Positions 43,671 through 52,192 are shown, numbered from the stretch's first letter. The stretch is 64,000 nt of DNA from Chitinophaga sp. XS-30 (GCF_008086345.1 NZ_CP043006.1:1176032-1240031); one strand, 5' to 3'. The notes: generated by a model from the sequence alone, not told the origin. Program-made: numbers and translations.

Positions 43671-43678
43671 TAACTTTG
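43671..43678 (+). promoter_or_regulatory. HU gene -7 promoter element
   Basis: TAACTTTG fits TAnnTTTG, 25 bp before the ATG, in a very A/T-rich stretch. A -33 TTG was not found at the usual distance. Confidence 0.5.
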
Positions 43679-43703
43679 AAAACAAGTAATCCTCCGCTTC
43701 ATT

Positions 43704-43991
43704 ATGAGAAAAGCTGATTTGATTAACAACATTGCTGAAAAAACCGGCATTCCGAAAGTAGACGTGTTAGTAACACTCGAGGCCATGTTCAAGGAGGTAA
43801 AGGAAGCGTTGGCAAATGGCGAGCATATCTACATTCGCGGATTTGGCAGCTTCATTACCAAGAAACGTGCAGCCAAGATTGGCCGGAACATTAAAAAGAA
43901 TGTTGCTGTGGAGATTCCAGAGCACTACATTCCAGCATTTAAGCCATCTAAAGAGTTCGTTGCCGAAGTAAAGAAGCTTAAAAGTTCTTAG
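43704..43991 (+). CDS. HU/IHF family DNA-binding protein
   Basis: A 95-aa nucleoid protein with the family fold: N-terminal helices (MRKADLINNIAEKTGIPK), the beta-arm core IYIRGFGSFITKKRAAKIGRN (read in two parts: IYIRGFGSF, then ITKKRAAKIGRN) and the arm tip NVAVEIPEHYIPAFKPS, with a proline positioned to intercalate in bent DNA. It is likely a general architectural protein. A TPR gene follows 24 bp later and then a ribosomal-type small protein and ribonuclease G, so this may be one growth-related operon. Confidence 0.95.
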   Translation: MRKADLINNIAEKTGIPKVDVLVTLEAMFKEVKEALANGEHIYIRGFGSFITKKRAAKIGRNIKKNVAVEIPEHYIPAFKPSKEFVAEVKKLKSS

Positions 43992-44015
43992 ATTTGCATC
44001 CTAACATTTTTTAGG

Positions 44016-44858
44016 ATGCGAAGAAATCAACTACTCCTCATTGGCCTTGCTGTTGCTGTTGTAACGGTACTGTATGCGTTTGGCCGTATCACGCCAAAGG
44101 TACATGATCATGCTCATGCTCCCGCGGGCGTAATGCCGGAAGGACAGGCCGCTGTAGCCGATTTCAAGGATTTGCTGCAGAAGGCCAAGGAGAAAGTTCC
44201 TGCTGAGAAGCTGGCAGAGATCACCAGTCTCGAGAACACCGTTGTACGTGGTGATGTGAAGTCACAGCAGATCACTGCCTACATGCAACTTTACACGATC
44301 TGGGACAACCTCAATGAACTCCCCGTGGCGGCATATTATCTCGCCGAAGCCGCCAAGTTGGAAAATTCCGGAAAAAGCCTCACCTTTGCAGCCAATTTAT
44401 TTTTAGACCATCTCTCGCACACCCAGGACGCGGGCGTAAGAATGTGGGAGGCGAACAACGCCATGGAATTGCTGGATAAGGCTATCGCGCTGCAGCCAAA
44501 CAATGACACACTGAAGATAAAACTGGGTTCCCTTTTGGTCAGCAATACCAATGAACCCATGAAAGGGATCGCAATGTTAAGGGATGTAGCGGAAAGGAAA
44601 CCCGATTTCCTCGATGCACAGCTTGCATTAGCGAATTTCAGCATTACCTCCGGCCAGTTCGATAAAGCGATCGAAAGGATGGAAGAAGTGCTGAAACGCC
44701 ACCCGGACGAGCCGAAAGCACTTTTCCTGCTGGCAGTAGCGTACCAGAACAAAGGAGAGAAGGACAAGGCAGTGGAACTGCTCCGGCAGTGCCGCAAACT
44801 GATCAAAGATCCTTCCCTGGCGGCAGAGATCGATGAGTATATTAAAAGCATTCAATAG
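44016..44858 (+). CDS. Membrane-anchored tetratricopeptide protein, 280 aa
   Basis: The protein has a single N-terminal membrane helix (about 5-23) after a short basic start, then a periplasmic or cytoplasmic domain with TPR units at about 95-275 (for example AMELLDKAIALQPNND and DKAIERMEEVLKRHPDEPKA). No enzymatic motif. It lies between the HU gene and the 31-aa basic protein, a neighbourhood that recurs in Bacteroidota. Role unknown; a scaffold is likely. Confidence 0.82.
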   Translation: MRRNQLLLIGLAVAVVTVLYAFGRITPKVHDHAHAPAGVMPEGQAAVADFKDLLQKAKEKVPAEKLAEITSLENTVVRGDVKSQQITAYMQLYTIWDNLNELPVAAYYLAEAAKLENSGKSLTFAANLFLDHLSHTQDAGVRMWEANNAMELLDKAIALQPNNDTLKIKLGSLLVSNTNEPMKGIAMLRDVAERKPDFLDAQLALANFSITSGQFDKAIERMEEVLKRHPDEPKALFLLAVAYQNKGEKDKAVELLRQCRKLIKDPSLAAEIDEYIKSIQ

Positions 44859-44889
44859 TATATTTTAAAACATTAAAAATTTTTTTAGC

Positions 44890-44985
44890 ATGCCCTGCGG
44901 AAAGAAAAGAAAGAGACATAAAATAGCAACCCACAAACGGAAAAAAAGGCTGAGAAAGAACCGTCATAAGAAAGGCAAGAAATAA
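44890..44985 (+). CDS. Small basic AURKAIP1/COX24-type (bS22-like) protein, 31 aa
   Basis: The gene encodes only 31 residues, of which most are K, R or H: it begins MPCGKKRKRHK and ends RHKKGKK. This pattern matches the tiny AURKAIP1/COX24-domain proteins found across Bacteroidota, related to mitochondrial mS38 and mycobacterial bS22, which sit in the small ribosomal subunit. The call rests on recognising the composition and the core HKIATHKRKKRLRKNRHK. It lies between a TPR gene and the rng leader. Confidence 0.85.
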   Translation: MPCGKKRKRHKIATHKRKKRLRKNRHKKGKK

Positions 44986-45298
44986 TTTCTCCTGTTTCCC
45001 CGCCATTTATACTGTTCAGGTATAAAGTTGTCGGAACGGCAGACTTGATAAAATTTTTATGTGAATCCTGCATGGTTTTAGCGATAATCATTAAATTGCT
45101 GAAGTCATGCAGGTTGTTTTCATAGGTCGGCCTTAATATCCGTACTTTACCTGTATATCACTAAACCCTTTGCAATCCTCATCATCTCGTAGTGAAGCTG
45201 GTTTTTCCCGTGCCGGCGTATCATTTGGGCATGCTGTACCCTGTTCTTTAACAGGCGGGCGCATAAAAGTGAAGTATTTATGGATAAAATTTTGACGC
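44986..45298 (+). other. Long leader of ribonuclease G gene
   Basis: No gene. The leader holds a long-range inverted repeat CCTGCATG (45067-45074) / CATGCAGG (45106-45113) with a 31-nt loop, and an 8-codon frame MDKILTLE (45280-45306) that overlaps the TTG start of rng in another frame. Such a structured leader could serve feedback control of rng mRNA, as is known for E. coli rne, but this is inference. Confidence 0.4.
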
Positions 45299-46849
45299 TT
45301 GAATAAGGAATTGATTATAAATGCCGCACCATCCGGTGTTGAAATTGCATTGCTGGAAGATAAGAAGTTGGTAGAACTGCACCACGAAAGCGGTAATCCC
45401 AATTTTGCAGTGGGGGATCTTTATTTGGGCAAAGTGAAGAAGCTCATCCCCGGGCTGAACGCAGCCTTTGTAGATGTCGGTTTTGAAAAAGACGCATTCC
45501 TGCATTATACAGACCTGAGCCCCTACATCCGCTCCATTCTCAAATTTACCCAACACGCCATCACGGATAAATCCGGGGCATTCGACTTTGCAAAATTCAA
45601 GAACGAGCCCGAGATCATCAAGACCGGCAAGATCACCGAAGTGCTCGGCGGAAAGCCCAATATCCTCGTGCAGATACTCAAAGAGCCCATTTCCTCCAAA
45701 GGGCCACGCCTGAGCTGCGAGATATCCCTTCCCGGCCGGTTCATCGTGATCACCCCTTTCAACAACGTAGTGGCCGTCTCCAAAAAGATCCACTCGTCTG
45801 AAGAAAGAAAACGGCTCCAGAAGATCGTGGAAGCCATCAAGCCGCATAACTTCGGCGTTATCGTGCGCACCGCGGCAGAAGGCAAGAAAACAGCGGAATT
45901 GCATGAAGACCTCACCACCCTGGTCAGTACCTGGAAGACCATCCAGGAAAACCTCCGCAATTCACAAGCCCCGCAAAAGATACTCAGTGAGCAGACAAAG
46001 ACCACCAGTATCCTCCGCGACCTGCTGAACGAGAGCTTCAACCGTATCGTGATCAACGACAAGAACATTTACACCGATACCAAAACATACATCCAGAAGA
46101 TAGCGCCGGAGAAGCAGGACATCGTTACCTACTATCATAACGGCGCACCCATCTTCGATCATTTCGGCATTACCCGCCAGGTGAAAGCTTCTTTCGGCAA
46201 AACAGTGAACCTGGACAGTGGGGTGTACCTCATCATTGAAGCTACCGAAGCCCTGCATGTTATTGACGTGAACAGCGGCTACAAAAGCTCCAGCAACAAC
46301 CAGGAACAGAATGCCCTGGCCTCCAACCTCGAAGCTGCGGCCGAAATTGCCCGGCAACTCAGGCTGCGCGACCTCGGCGGCATTATCATCATCGATTTTA
46401 TCGATATGAAACTGCCGGAAAACAAAAAAAACGTGTACGAGGCCATGGAAAAATTCATGGTGCAGGACAGGGCCAAGCATACCATTCTGCCGATCTCCAA
46501 GTTCGGCCTCATGCAGATCACGCGCCAGCGTGTGAAACCGGAGATCACCATCTCCGTTGCGGAAGACTGCCCCGCCTGCAAAGGCACCGGCAAGATCGGC
46601 GCGTCCATGCTCATTGTGGAAGACATTGAAAAGAACCTGCTCTACCTGCTGAACCACCAGCACAAAGGGCTCACCATCCGCATCCACCCCATCCTTCATT
46701 CCTATCTGACCAAAGGATGGATGCTCCGGTCACGGCAATGGCAATGGTATTTCAAATACAAGAAATGGATCAAACTGAAGGCGGATTCCAATTATCACCT
46801 CACGGAATACCGCTTTTTCGACGCGAATGATGAAGAGATCAAATTATAA
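45299..46849 (+). CDS. rng: Ribonuclease E/G family protein
   Basis: The 516-aa protein has an S1 RNA-binding domain (about 35-125, GDLYLGKVKKLIPGLNAAFVDVG read as VGDLYLGKV and GLNAAFVDVG), the catalytic region with metal-binding aspartates in HVIDVNSG near 320-327 and IIIIDFIDMK near 361-370, and the Zn-link motif CPACKGTG near 423-430. It lacks a long C-terminal scaffold, so it is RNase G-like. It processes rRNA and mRNA. The only start that keeps the N-terminus (MNKELIINAA) is a TTG at 45299; the ATG at 45280 is in another frame and stops after 8 codons. Confidence 0.93.
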   Translation: MNKELIINAAPSGVEIALLEDKKLVELHHESGNPNFAVGDLYLGKVKKLIPGLNAAFVDVGFEKDAFLHYTDLSPYIRSILKFTQHAITDKSGAFDFAKFKNEPEIIKTGKITEVLGGKPNILVQILKEPISSKGPRLSCEISLPGRFIVITPFNNVVAVSKKIHSSEERKRLQKIVEAIKPHNFGVIVRTAAEGKKTAELHEDLTTLVSTWKTIQENLRNSQAPQKILSEQTKTTSILRDLLNESFNRIVINDKNIYTDTKTYIQKIAPEKQDIVTYYHNGAPIFDHFGITRQVKASFGKTVNLDSGVYLIIEATEALHVIDVNSGYKSSSNNQEQNALASNLEAAAEIARQLRLRDLGGIIIIDFIDMKLPENKKNVYEAMEKFMVQDRAKHTILPISKFGLMQITRQRVKPEITISVAEDCPACKGTGKIGASMLIVEDIEKNLLYLLNHQHKGLTIRIHPILHSYLTKGWMLRSRQWQWYFKYKKWIKLKADSNYHLTEYRFFDANDEEIKL

Positions 46850-46875
46850 GGTTACATCAGACAAGATATTCAGGC

Positions 46876-46916
46876 AAACCGTCCCGGTAACAACAACCAG
46901 GGGCGGTTTCCTTTTT
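46876..46916 (+). terminator. Terminator of rng
   Basis: AAACCG (46876-46881) pairs with CGGTTT (46904-46909), with inner CC/GG and GGT/ACC pairing, followed by CCTTTTT. Confidence 0.75.
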
Positions 46917-46948
46917 AACACCGGCCCCCGTTCGGATTAACTTCTTTT

Positions 46949-46956
46949 TACCTTTG
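46949..46956 (+). promoter_or_regulatory. -7 element of the large L,D-transpeptidase gene
   Basis: TACCTTTG matches TAnnTTTG; leader about 70 nt. Confidence 0.5.
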
Positions 46957-47030
46957 CACGATTGTTGATTACATAAAGCCCGCAACATACGGCGCATATT
47001 TATTGTTATCCTTCCGAAAAACATTGGACC

Positions 47031-48704
47031 ATGATAAAGAAGATACACTTATTACTCGTTTTACCGGTTTTGCTCGCTGCCTGCGGCCAGGGCGGAAACT
47101 CCGGCAGGCATGGCGTGCTGCGCGATACCAGCCACTATACTAAACAGGAATACATCAACATTCCGCTGGACAGTAATAAAGTGTCGGATTTTCTGCAAAA
47201 GCACCCGGAATATGCCCCTTTCGGGGAAGATATACGCGAGTTTTACCTGAAAAGGGATTTTCACTATGCATGGATCGATGAAGAAGGCATAACGGAACAG
47301 GCAGGCGGCCTGATCAACATGATGCGCAGCGATGTGGAAAACGGCATCAGCATAGACAGTTCACTGGATAAAAGCGGCCTGCAGGCGATGTACGACAGTA
47401 TTGCGCTGCGGGGGGCTGATATAGACCGGAATGATCCCGAGGTAACGGCTACGGAACTGACCCTCACCGGCCAGTTCTTCGTATATGCGAACAAGGTATG
47501 GGGCGGAATGACCAGTGATTCCGCACGCAACCTGGAGTGGTACATTCCCCGTAAAAAGATCAATGTGAACAGTGTGCTGGATACCATTATCTCCAATCCT
47601 GAAAAAGTGCTGTCCGGAGAAGAGCCGGTAAATCGCCAGTACAAGCTGCTGCGCGATGAGTTGCAGAAACTGGGCACCCTGGTGAAATCAAATCCCCGCT
47701 GGGATTCGTTAAAGATCGAAAAGAAGACGGTGACCTTTAAAAGCGGAGATTCCTCCACTGTGATCGCGGGCGTGAAGTCACGCCTTCAGCTGTTGGGGGA
47801 CCTGAAAGAAAAAGACTCTTCATTATTGTTTACGCCGCTGCTGGACTCCGCTTTGCGGACCTACCAGTCCCGCATGGGCCACAAGGCAGACGGCATTATC
47901 CGCCAGCAAACGCTGGATGCGCTGAACCGCCCCCTGACCCATTATATGCACCAGTTGCTGCTGAACATGGAGCGGCTGCGCTGGGTGCCGGTGGAGGTGT
48001 CCACCGACTACATCCTGGTGAACATCCCCGAATTCAAGATGCATGTGTATGAAGCGGGGAAACTGGCCTGGTCCTGCAACGTAGTGGTGGGCACACCGGG
48101 CGCCAGCACCGTGATCTTCAGCCGCGAAATGAAATACGTGGTGTTCAGCCCTTACTGGAATGTACCGCCGGGCATCCTGAGGAATGAAGTGTTGCCGGGC
48201 ATCCGCCGCAGCAGGTCTTACCTTTCCCGGCATAATATGGAAGTTGTGGGCGCCAGCGGTAAAGTGATCTCCCCGGGGTCCATCAACTGGAGCCAGTACA
48301 AAGGGTCCGGCTTCCCCTACATTGTGCGGCAGAAACCCGGCGGCGCCAATGCTCTCGGCAAAGTGAAGTTCCTCTTTCCGAACGAATACAATATTTATCT
48401 GCACGATACGCCTTCGCGCAACCTGTTTTCAGAGACACGGCGGACTTTCAGTCACGGATGTATCCGGGTGCAGGAACCCAGGCGCCTCGCTTTATGGTTA
48501 TTGCGCAACGATTCCACCTGGACGGAGAAAAAGGTTGATGCAGCGATGAGTGCCGGAAAAGAAAAATATGTCACACTGAAAGAAACCATACCCGTGTTCA
48601 TCGGTTATTTTACCGCCTGGGTGAACAGCCAGGGCCAGCTGAATTTCCGTGATGATGTGTACGGCCATGATGCAAAACTGGCCAGGCTCCTATTCGGAAA
48701 GTAA
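47031..48704 (+). CDS. YcbB-type L,D-transpeptidase lipoprotein
   Basis: The 557-aa protein has a lipobox (LLAAC, C18), an N-terminal scaffold region, a peptidoglycan-binding helix set around 270-300 (LLDSALRTYQSRMGHKADG) and a YkuD catalytic domain near 325-500 with the active-site motif S474-H-G-C477-I. This is the YcbB/LdtD layout, which makes 3-3 cross-links in peptidoglycan under stress. Its last codons overlap the 3' end of a converging CPBP protease gene by 15 bp. Confidence 0.92.
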   Translation: MIKKIHLLLVLPVLLAACGQGGNSGRHGVLRDTSHYTKQEYINIPLDSNKVSDFLQKHPEYAPFGEDIREFYLKRDFHYAWIDEEGITEQAGGLINMMRSDVENGISIDSSLDKSGLQAMYDSIALRGADIDRNDPEVTATELTLTGQFFVYANKVWGGMTSDSARNLEWYIPRKKINVNSVLDTIISNPEKVLSGEEPVNRQYKLLRDELQKLGTLVKSNPRWDSLKIEKKTVTFKSGDSSTVIAGVKSRLQLLGDLKEKDSSLLFTPLLDSALRTYQSRMGHKADGIIRQQTLDALNRPLTHYMHQLLLNMERLRWVPVEVSTDYILVNIPEFKMHVYEAGKLAWSCNVVVGTPGASTVIFSREMKYVVFSPYWNVPPGILRNEVLPGIRRSRSYLSRHNMEVVGASGKVISPGSINWSQYKGSGFPYIVRQKPGGANALGKVKFLFPNEYNIYLHDTPSRNLFSETRRTFSHGCIRVQEPRRLALWLLRNDSTWTEKKVDAAMSAGKEKYVTLKETIPVFIGYFTAWVNSQGQLNFRDDVYGHDAKLARLLFGK

Positions 48705-49481
48705 GGCCGGAGAGGGCTTCACGGCACCGACCGTCAGCCTTTTCAGCAGGAAATAACCGCCCCATAACACCAGTACGCCGGTCAGCAGCAGTCCATAGTA
48801 AAATCCCGGCTCCATCGTACTGAAAAAGAGGGAACTGTTCAGCATCAGGATGGCGGTTACCACATTATTGGTCAGGTGAATAAAGAAACACATGCAGAGG
48901 TCCCGCTGACGCAGGTAAAAATATCCCGTGAGCAGCCCGAGCAGAAAAGCGCCCGGCATCTGCGACGGATCAGGATGCGCAAGCATGAAAAGCAGCGAGC
49001 TCTGCAACAGGGCGATCCTTCCTGAATAGCGTTTTAATAACGCTTCCATGATAATTCCCCGGAACAGGATCTCCTCCATGAATGCCGCGATCATCACCGA
49101 GCCGGTTATCGTATAAAGGGAGGCAGTATTCACGCGCGTAAAGGAGACCTCCGGCCAGTAGGGAAGCGGAAGCCATTGTGATGCCGCATCATTCAGCACT
49201 ACAAGCGAGAGGCCCATTACCAGCGCCAGCAACATGGTCTGCGCTGTGATATGGACCTGCGGCACAAAACGAAAATTCTCTTTCTTTCTGATGAGGGCAT
49301 AGAGGATGACGGCGGTGCCGCTTACCAGGTGAACCGTGAGTAAAGTAGCGGGATATTGCAGAAGGTTCTGCCGGGTAAAAAGAAAAGCCAGCGCAGCGCA
49401 GGCGATCCAGGCAAAATAGAGGCGGAGCTGCATTTGCCATGCTCCGTTCAGTGAAAGACCATGCAGGGTTTTGACATACAT
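48690..49481 (-). CDS. CPBP family intramembrane glutamic protease
   Basis: The 263-aa polytopic protein has the Abi/CPBP motifs in its membrane core: EEILFR near 147-152 with the paired glutamates, FMLAHPD with a conserved His, and HLTNNV near 206-211. About seven or eight hydrophobic helices are seen. Homologues process prenylated or other membrane substrates; substrate here unknown. The ATG at 49481 (MYVKTLHG) is preferred to a TTG at 49562. The 3' end overlaps the converging L,D-transpeptidase by 15 bp. Confidence 0.87.
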   Translation of the reverse strand: MYVKTLHGLSLNGAWQMQLRLYFAWIACAALAFLFTRQNLLQYPATLLTVHLVSGTAVILYALIRKKENFRFVPQVHITAQTMLLALVMGLSLVVLNDAASQWLPLPYWPEVSFTRVNTASLYTITGSVMIAAFMEEILFRGIIMEALLKRYSGRIALLQSSLLFMLAHPDPSQMPGAFLLGLLTGYFYLRQRDLCMCFFIHLTNNVVTAILMLNSSLFFSTMEPGFYYGLLLTGVLVLWGGYFLLKRLTVGAVKPSPALLSE

Positions 49482-49587
49482 AATCAGCAGATAATGTTTG
49501 CAGATATGGTTTTTCCAATAACGTCGGACTGCTAATATAAGCTTTTTCAATATCTGATGCAATAAGTTATTGCGAATGCGAAAACCT

Positions 49588-49595
49588 TATTTTTG
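49588..49595 (+). promoter_or_regulatory. ridA -7 element (possibly leaderless)
   Basis: TATTTTTG ends 6 bp before the ridA ATG at 49602, so transcription would start at or near the start codon. Confidence 0.45.
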
Positions 49596-49601
49596 CCTAT
49601 T

Positions 49602-49982
49602 ATGGAAAAACAGGTCATTAATACAAACAGTGCACCCGCACCCATCGGTCCTTATAACCAGGCTATCAAGGCGGGCAGCATGCTTTTCGTATCCGGACAG
49701 ATTGCCCTGAATGCCGAAACCAATCAGCTGGTAAAGGATGATATCATTGCGGAAACGCACCAGGTCATGCAAAATCTGCGTAACATCCTGGCGGAAGCCG
49801 GAATGGATTTCGGTGACGTGGTGAAGAGCACCATTTTCATTATGGACATGAATGATTTTTCACAGATCAATGAAGTGTACGGCAAGTATTTTACCGGTTA
49901 CTTTCCCGCACGCGAAACGGTACAGGTGGCAGCGCTGCCTAAAGGCGTGAACGTAGAGATCTCCGTGATCGCCATCAAATAG
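49602..49982 (+). CDS. ridA: RidA family reactive enamine/imine deaminase
   Basis: The 126-aa protein has the full YjgF/YER057c fold with characteristic segments: PAPIGPYNQAIKAGSMLFVS near 12-31, IALNAET, and the C-terminal FPARETVQVAALPKG near 102-116 with the key arginine of RidA. It hydrolyses reactive 2-aminoacrylate and related enamines. ATG 49602 is chosen over a TTG three codons upstream. A gene with a 3HCDH-type domain starts 4 bp later, so they share a transcript. Confidence 0.95.
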   Translation: MEKQVINTNSAPAPIGPYNQAIKAGSMLFVSGQIALNAETNQLVKDDIIAETHQVMQNLRNILAEAGMDFGDVVKSTIFIMDMNDFSQINEVYGKYFTGYFPARETVQVAALPKGVNVEISVIAIK

Positions 49983-49986
49983 TGTT

Positions 49987-50610
49987 ATGCGGATTCTTGT
50001 TACAGGAGAAGGGTTACGGCAGGAGGAGCTGCGCAAGGGCAGGGATTTCGGGGCACATGAACTATTGTGGTCCGATGTTTTTGTGCCGGGCACGGACCTG
50101 GTGATCGATCTTTCGCTGGATGAGCAGCCGGACCGGCTGGAATGGTATGCCGCACAGCCCGGGGTGCCGGTGCTGGGATGCATGGTAAAAAAGACTTTCA
50201 GCCAGCCGAATGTTTTTGGCTGTAACTGGCTGCCGGGATTTATCGGCATGCCGCAGCTGGAAGTGGGGCTGACGCCGCTGGCAGATCTACAGCGGCTTGA
50301 CAAGCTGATGCAACAACTGGGATGGGCGTACGAAACTGTGAATGCCGTGCCGGGCCTGGTGACGCCCCGCGTCATATGCATGATCATCAATGAAGCATAT
50401 TTCACCGCGGAGGAAGGCACCGCTTCCCGCGATGATATTGATATTTCCATGAAACTCGGTACCAATTACCCTTTCGGCCCCTTTGAATGGAGCCGCAGGA
50501 TCGGTATCCGGAACGTACGCGATGTGCTGCAGGCCGTATATGCACATACCGGTAACGGGCGGTACAAAGCATGCCCGCTGCTGGAGCAGGAATGCGGCGC
50601 AAACCTATAA
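49987..50610 (+). CDS. 3-hydroxyacyl-CoA dehydrogenase-like protein without Rossmann glycine motif
   Basis: The 207-aa protein is recognisable at its C-terminal half (about 115-185) as the 3HCDH C-terminal domain: NAVPGLVTPRVICMIINEAY followed by the GTNYPFGPFEWSRRIG motif. The N-terminal half (1-110) should be an NAD-binding Rossmann fold but lacks a GxGxxG motif, so catalysis is doubtful; it may bind acyl-CoA or act as a structural partner. It lies between ridA (4 bp upstream) and tsaB (18-bp overlap). Role unknown. Confidence 0.75.
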   Translation: MRILVTGEGLRQEELRKGRDFGAHELLWSDVFVPGTDLVIDLSLDEQPDRLEWYAAQPGVPVLGCMVKKTFSQPNVFGCNWLPGFIGMPQLEVGLTPLADLQRLDKLMQQLGWAYETVNAVPGLVTPRVICMIINEAYFTAEEGTASRDDIDISMKLGTNYPFGPFEWSRRIGIRNVRDVLQAVYAHTGNGRYKACPLLEQECGANL

Positions 50611-51314
50611 ATCACACAAGTTTGGCATTGATCCTTCATATAGACACGGCAACCGCAACAGGTTCCGTTTGCCTTTCCCGCAACGGCGAAGTTTTGGAAA
50701 CGATGGAAAACGCTGATCAGAAAGATCATGCGGCCACGATAACTTTGTTTATTCAGCAACTGATGAAGCGCCATCACATCGGTCCGGAAGCGCTCGATGC
50801 CATAGCCGTAAGCGCCGGCCCCGGCTCTTACACCGGCCTGCGTGTGGGCATAGCCACGGCAAAAGGGCTTTGTTATACGTGGGACAAACCGCTGATCGGC
50901 ATATCAACGCTGCAAATGATGGCAGCGGGAATGCTGCAGCAACTGATACGCGAAGGAACATCTGCCGGCGATGCATACCTTGTTCCCATGATAGATGCGC
51001 GGAGGATGGAGGTGTTTACAGCAGTGTACAGCACCGCGCTGGAAGCCGTGCTGCCTCCTCAGGCCATGGTGCTTGAGCCTTCTTCCTATGGCGCTGTTAC
51101 CGGCAGTAAACCGGCCTTTTTCTTTGGCGATGGCGCTGCCAAATGGCAGGCCTCCGCTATTGCTGTTCCTGATGCTTTTTTCCCCGAATACGGCATTTCT
51201 GCTGCCCATATGGTGCCACTAGCCGAAAAAGCCTTTGCTGATAAGGATTTCAAAGATGTGGCCTACTTCTCCCCGGATTATCTTAAAGCCTTCTATTTCC
51301 CCCGGAAGACCTGA
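50592..51314 (+). CDS. tsaB: tRNA threonylcarbamoyladenosine biosynthesis protein TsaB
   Basis: TsaB partners TsaD and TsaE in making t6A37 on tRNAs reading ANN codons. The 240-aa protein has the ASKHA N-terminal segment LHIDTATATGSVCL and the hallmark SAGPGSYTGLRVGIATAKGL near 73-92. The ATG at 50592 starts within the upstream gene (19-bp overlap); an ATG at 50571 would add seven residues of upstream coding sequence, and a TTG at 50622 would give a start close to the core. tsaD and tsaE are not in this window. Confidence 0.92.
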   Translation: MRRKPINHTSLALILHIDTATATGSVCLSRNGEVLETMENADQKDHAATITLFIQQLMKRHHIGPEALDAIAVSAGPGSYTGLRVGIATAKGLCYTWDKPLIGISTLQMMAAGMLQQLIREGTSAGDAYLVPMIDARRMEVFTAVYSTALEAVLPPQAMVLEPSSYGAVTGSKPAFFFGDGAAKWQASAIAVPDAFFPEYGISAAHMVPLAEKAFADKDFKDVAYFSPDYLKAFYFPRKT

Positions 51315-51618
51315 CATGCAATAATTTTTTAGCAGATTTTTAGCATTTCACCGCATCATATTACGCATTCCGATTCGTTATTATTTGAAGACAGGGAAGG
51401 GCGCTGAAAAGCAGTGCAGTATTGTCATGATAATGTCAAATTACAGAAAAATGAGGTATATCCGGCGTGATATATTAAAAAAGAAGGTATAGAAATTTTT
51501 TTTATTGTGACAGATATTATAATTTTGTATAATCAATATCCGTGACTGTTTTCTAATAGTCGCGTTTTACTGTCCGTTGATCCCTGTCATTTCATTATTT
51601 TTTTAAAACTATTTTGCG
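51315..51618. other. Intergenic region upstream of the ArsR-type gene
   Basis: No gene. The plus strand has a -7 box TAATTTTG at 51520-51527 with a leader of about 85 nt to the regulator. An imperfect palindrome TTGTCAT..ATGTCAA (51422-51439) lies upstream and could be a site for the ArsR-type protein. No terminator was found for tsaB. Confidence 0.4.
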
Positions 51619-51978
51619 ATGGAAAAACAATTATTAACTACCTCTTCTAATACTCTTATTATTTCTAGGGGTAACAATGAAAAAGATCAGATCAAATTGG
51701 ATTACATTGCCGTTAAGAAGGCCGCGATGGTGTTGAGAGCGATCAACCACAAGCTGCGCCAGCAGATGATCAAGCTGCTGGAGGATCACAAGCGCATGAC
51801 CGTGACGGAGATTTATGTGAAGCTGCGACTGGAGCAATCCGTAGCATCTCAGCATCTGGCTATCCTGAGGCGTGCCGGTATCGTGATCACCGAAAGGGAC
51901 GGTAAGTTTATCCACTATACGATCAACAAGCAACGCATTGCTGAAGTGGCCAAATTTGTCGAGGAACTGGTTGGTTAA
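51619..51978 (+). CDS. ArsR-family winged-helix regulator
   Basis: The 119-aa protein has a winged helix-turn-helix of ArsR type: LRAINHKLRQQMIKLLEDHK, then MTVTEIYVKLRLEQSVASQH and LAILRRAGIVITERDGKFIH near 80-99. There is an extra N-terminal tail of about 25 residues. It has no cysteine at all, so it cannot sense metals or persulfides through the usual thiol pairs seen in SqrR/BigR. It is next to a persulfide dioxygenase gene but separated by a terminator, so a link is only suggested by proximity. Confidence 0.85.
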   Translation: MEKQLLTTSSNTLIISRGNNEKDQIKLDYIAVKKAAMVLRAINHKLRQQMIKLLEDHKRMTVTEIYVKLRLEQSVASQHLAILRRAGIVITERDGKFIHYTINKQRIAEVAKFVEELVG

Positions 51979-52031
51979 TCCGCTTATCTTTTTCAATTCC
52001 GAGGGCCGGACGGCCCTGCACCATACTGAGG

Positions 52032-52056
52032 GCCCCGGGGATTCCGGGGCTTTTTT
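52032..52056 (+). terminator. Terminator of the ArsR-type gene
   Basis: GCCCCGG (52032-52038) / CCGGGGC (52044-52050), 5-nt loop, followed by six T. Confidence 0.9.
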
Positions 52057-52167
52057 ATGCCCTTTTCCCCGCATGGGTGCCCGGGGTGTCATGTTTCTGT
52101 GTGCTGCCGCTACCGAAGGTTTGACCTCAAATTGACATCGGCGGACGCTCACTTCTGAACTTCTTTG

Positions 52168-52175
52168 TATTTTTG
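52168..52175 (+). promoter_or_regulatory. Persulfide dioxygenase gene -7 element
   Basis: TATTTTTG, 17 bp before the ATG. No -33 TTG at normal spacing. Confidence 0.45.
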
Positions 52176-52192
52176 CCAAAATCAAAAACCAT

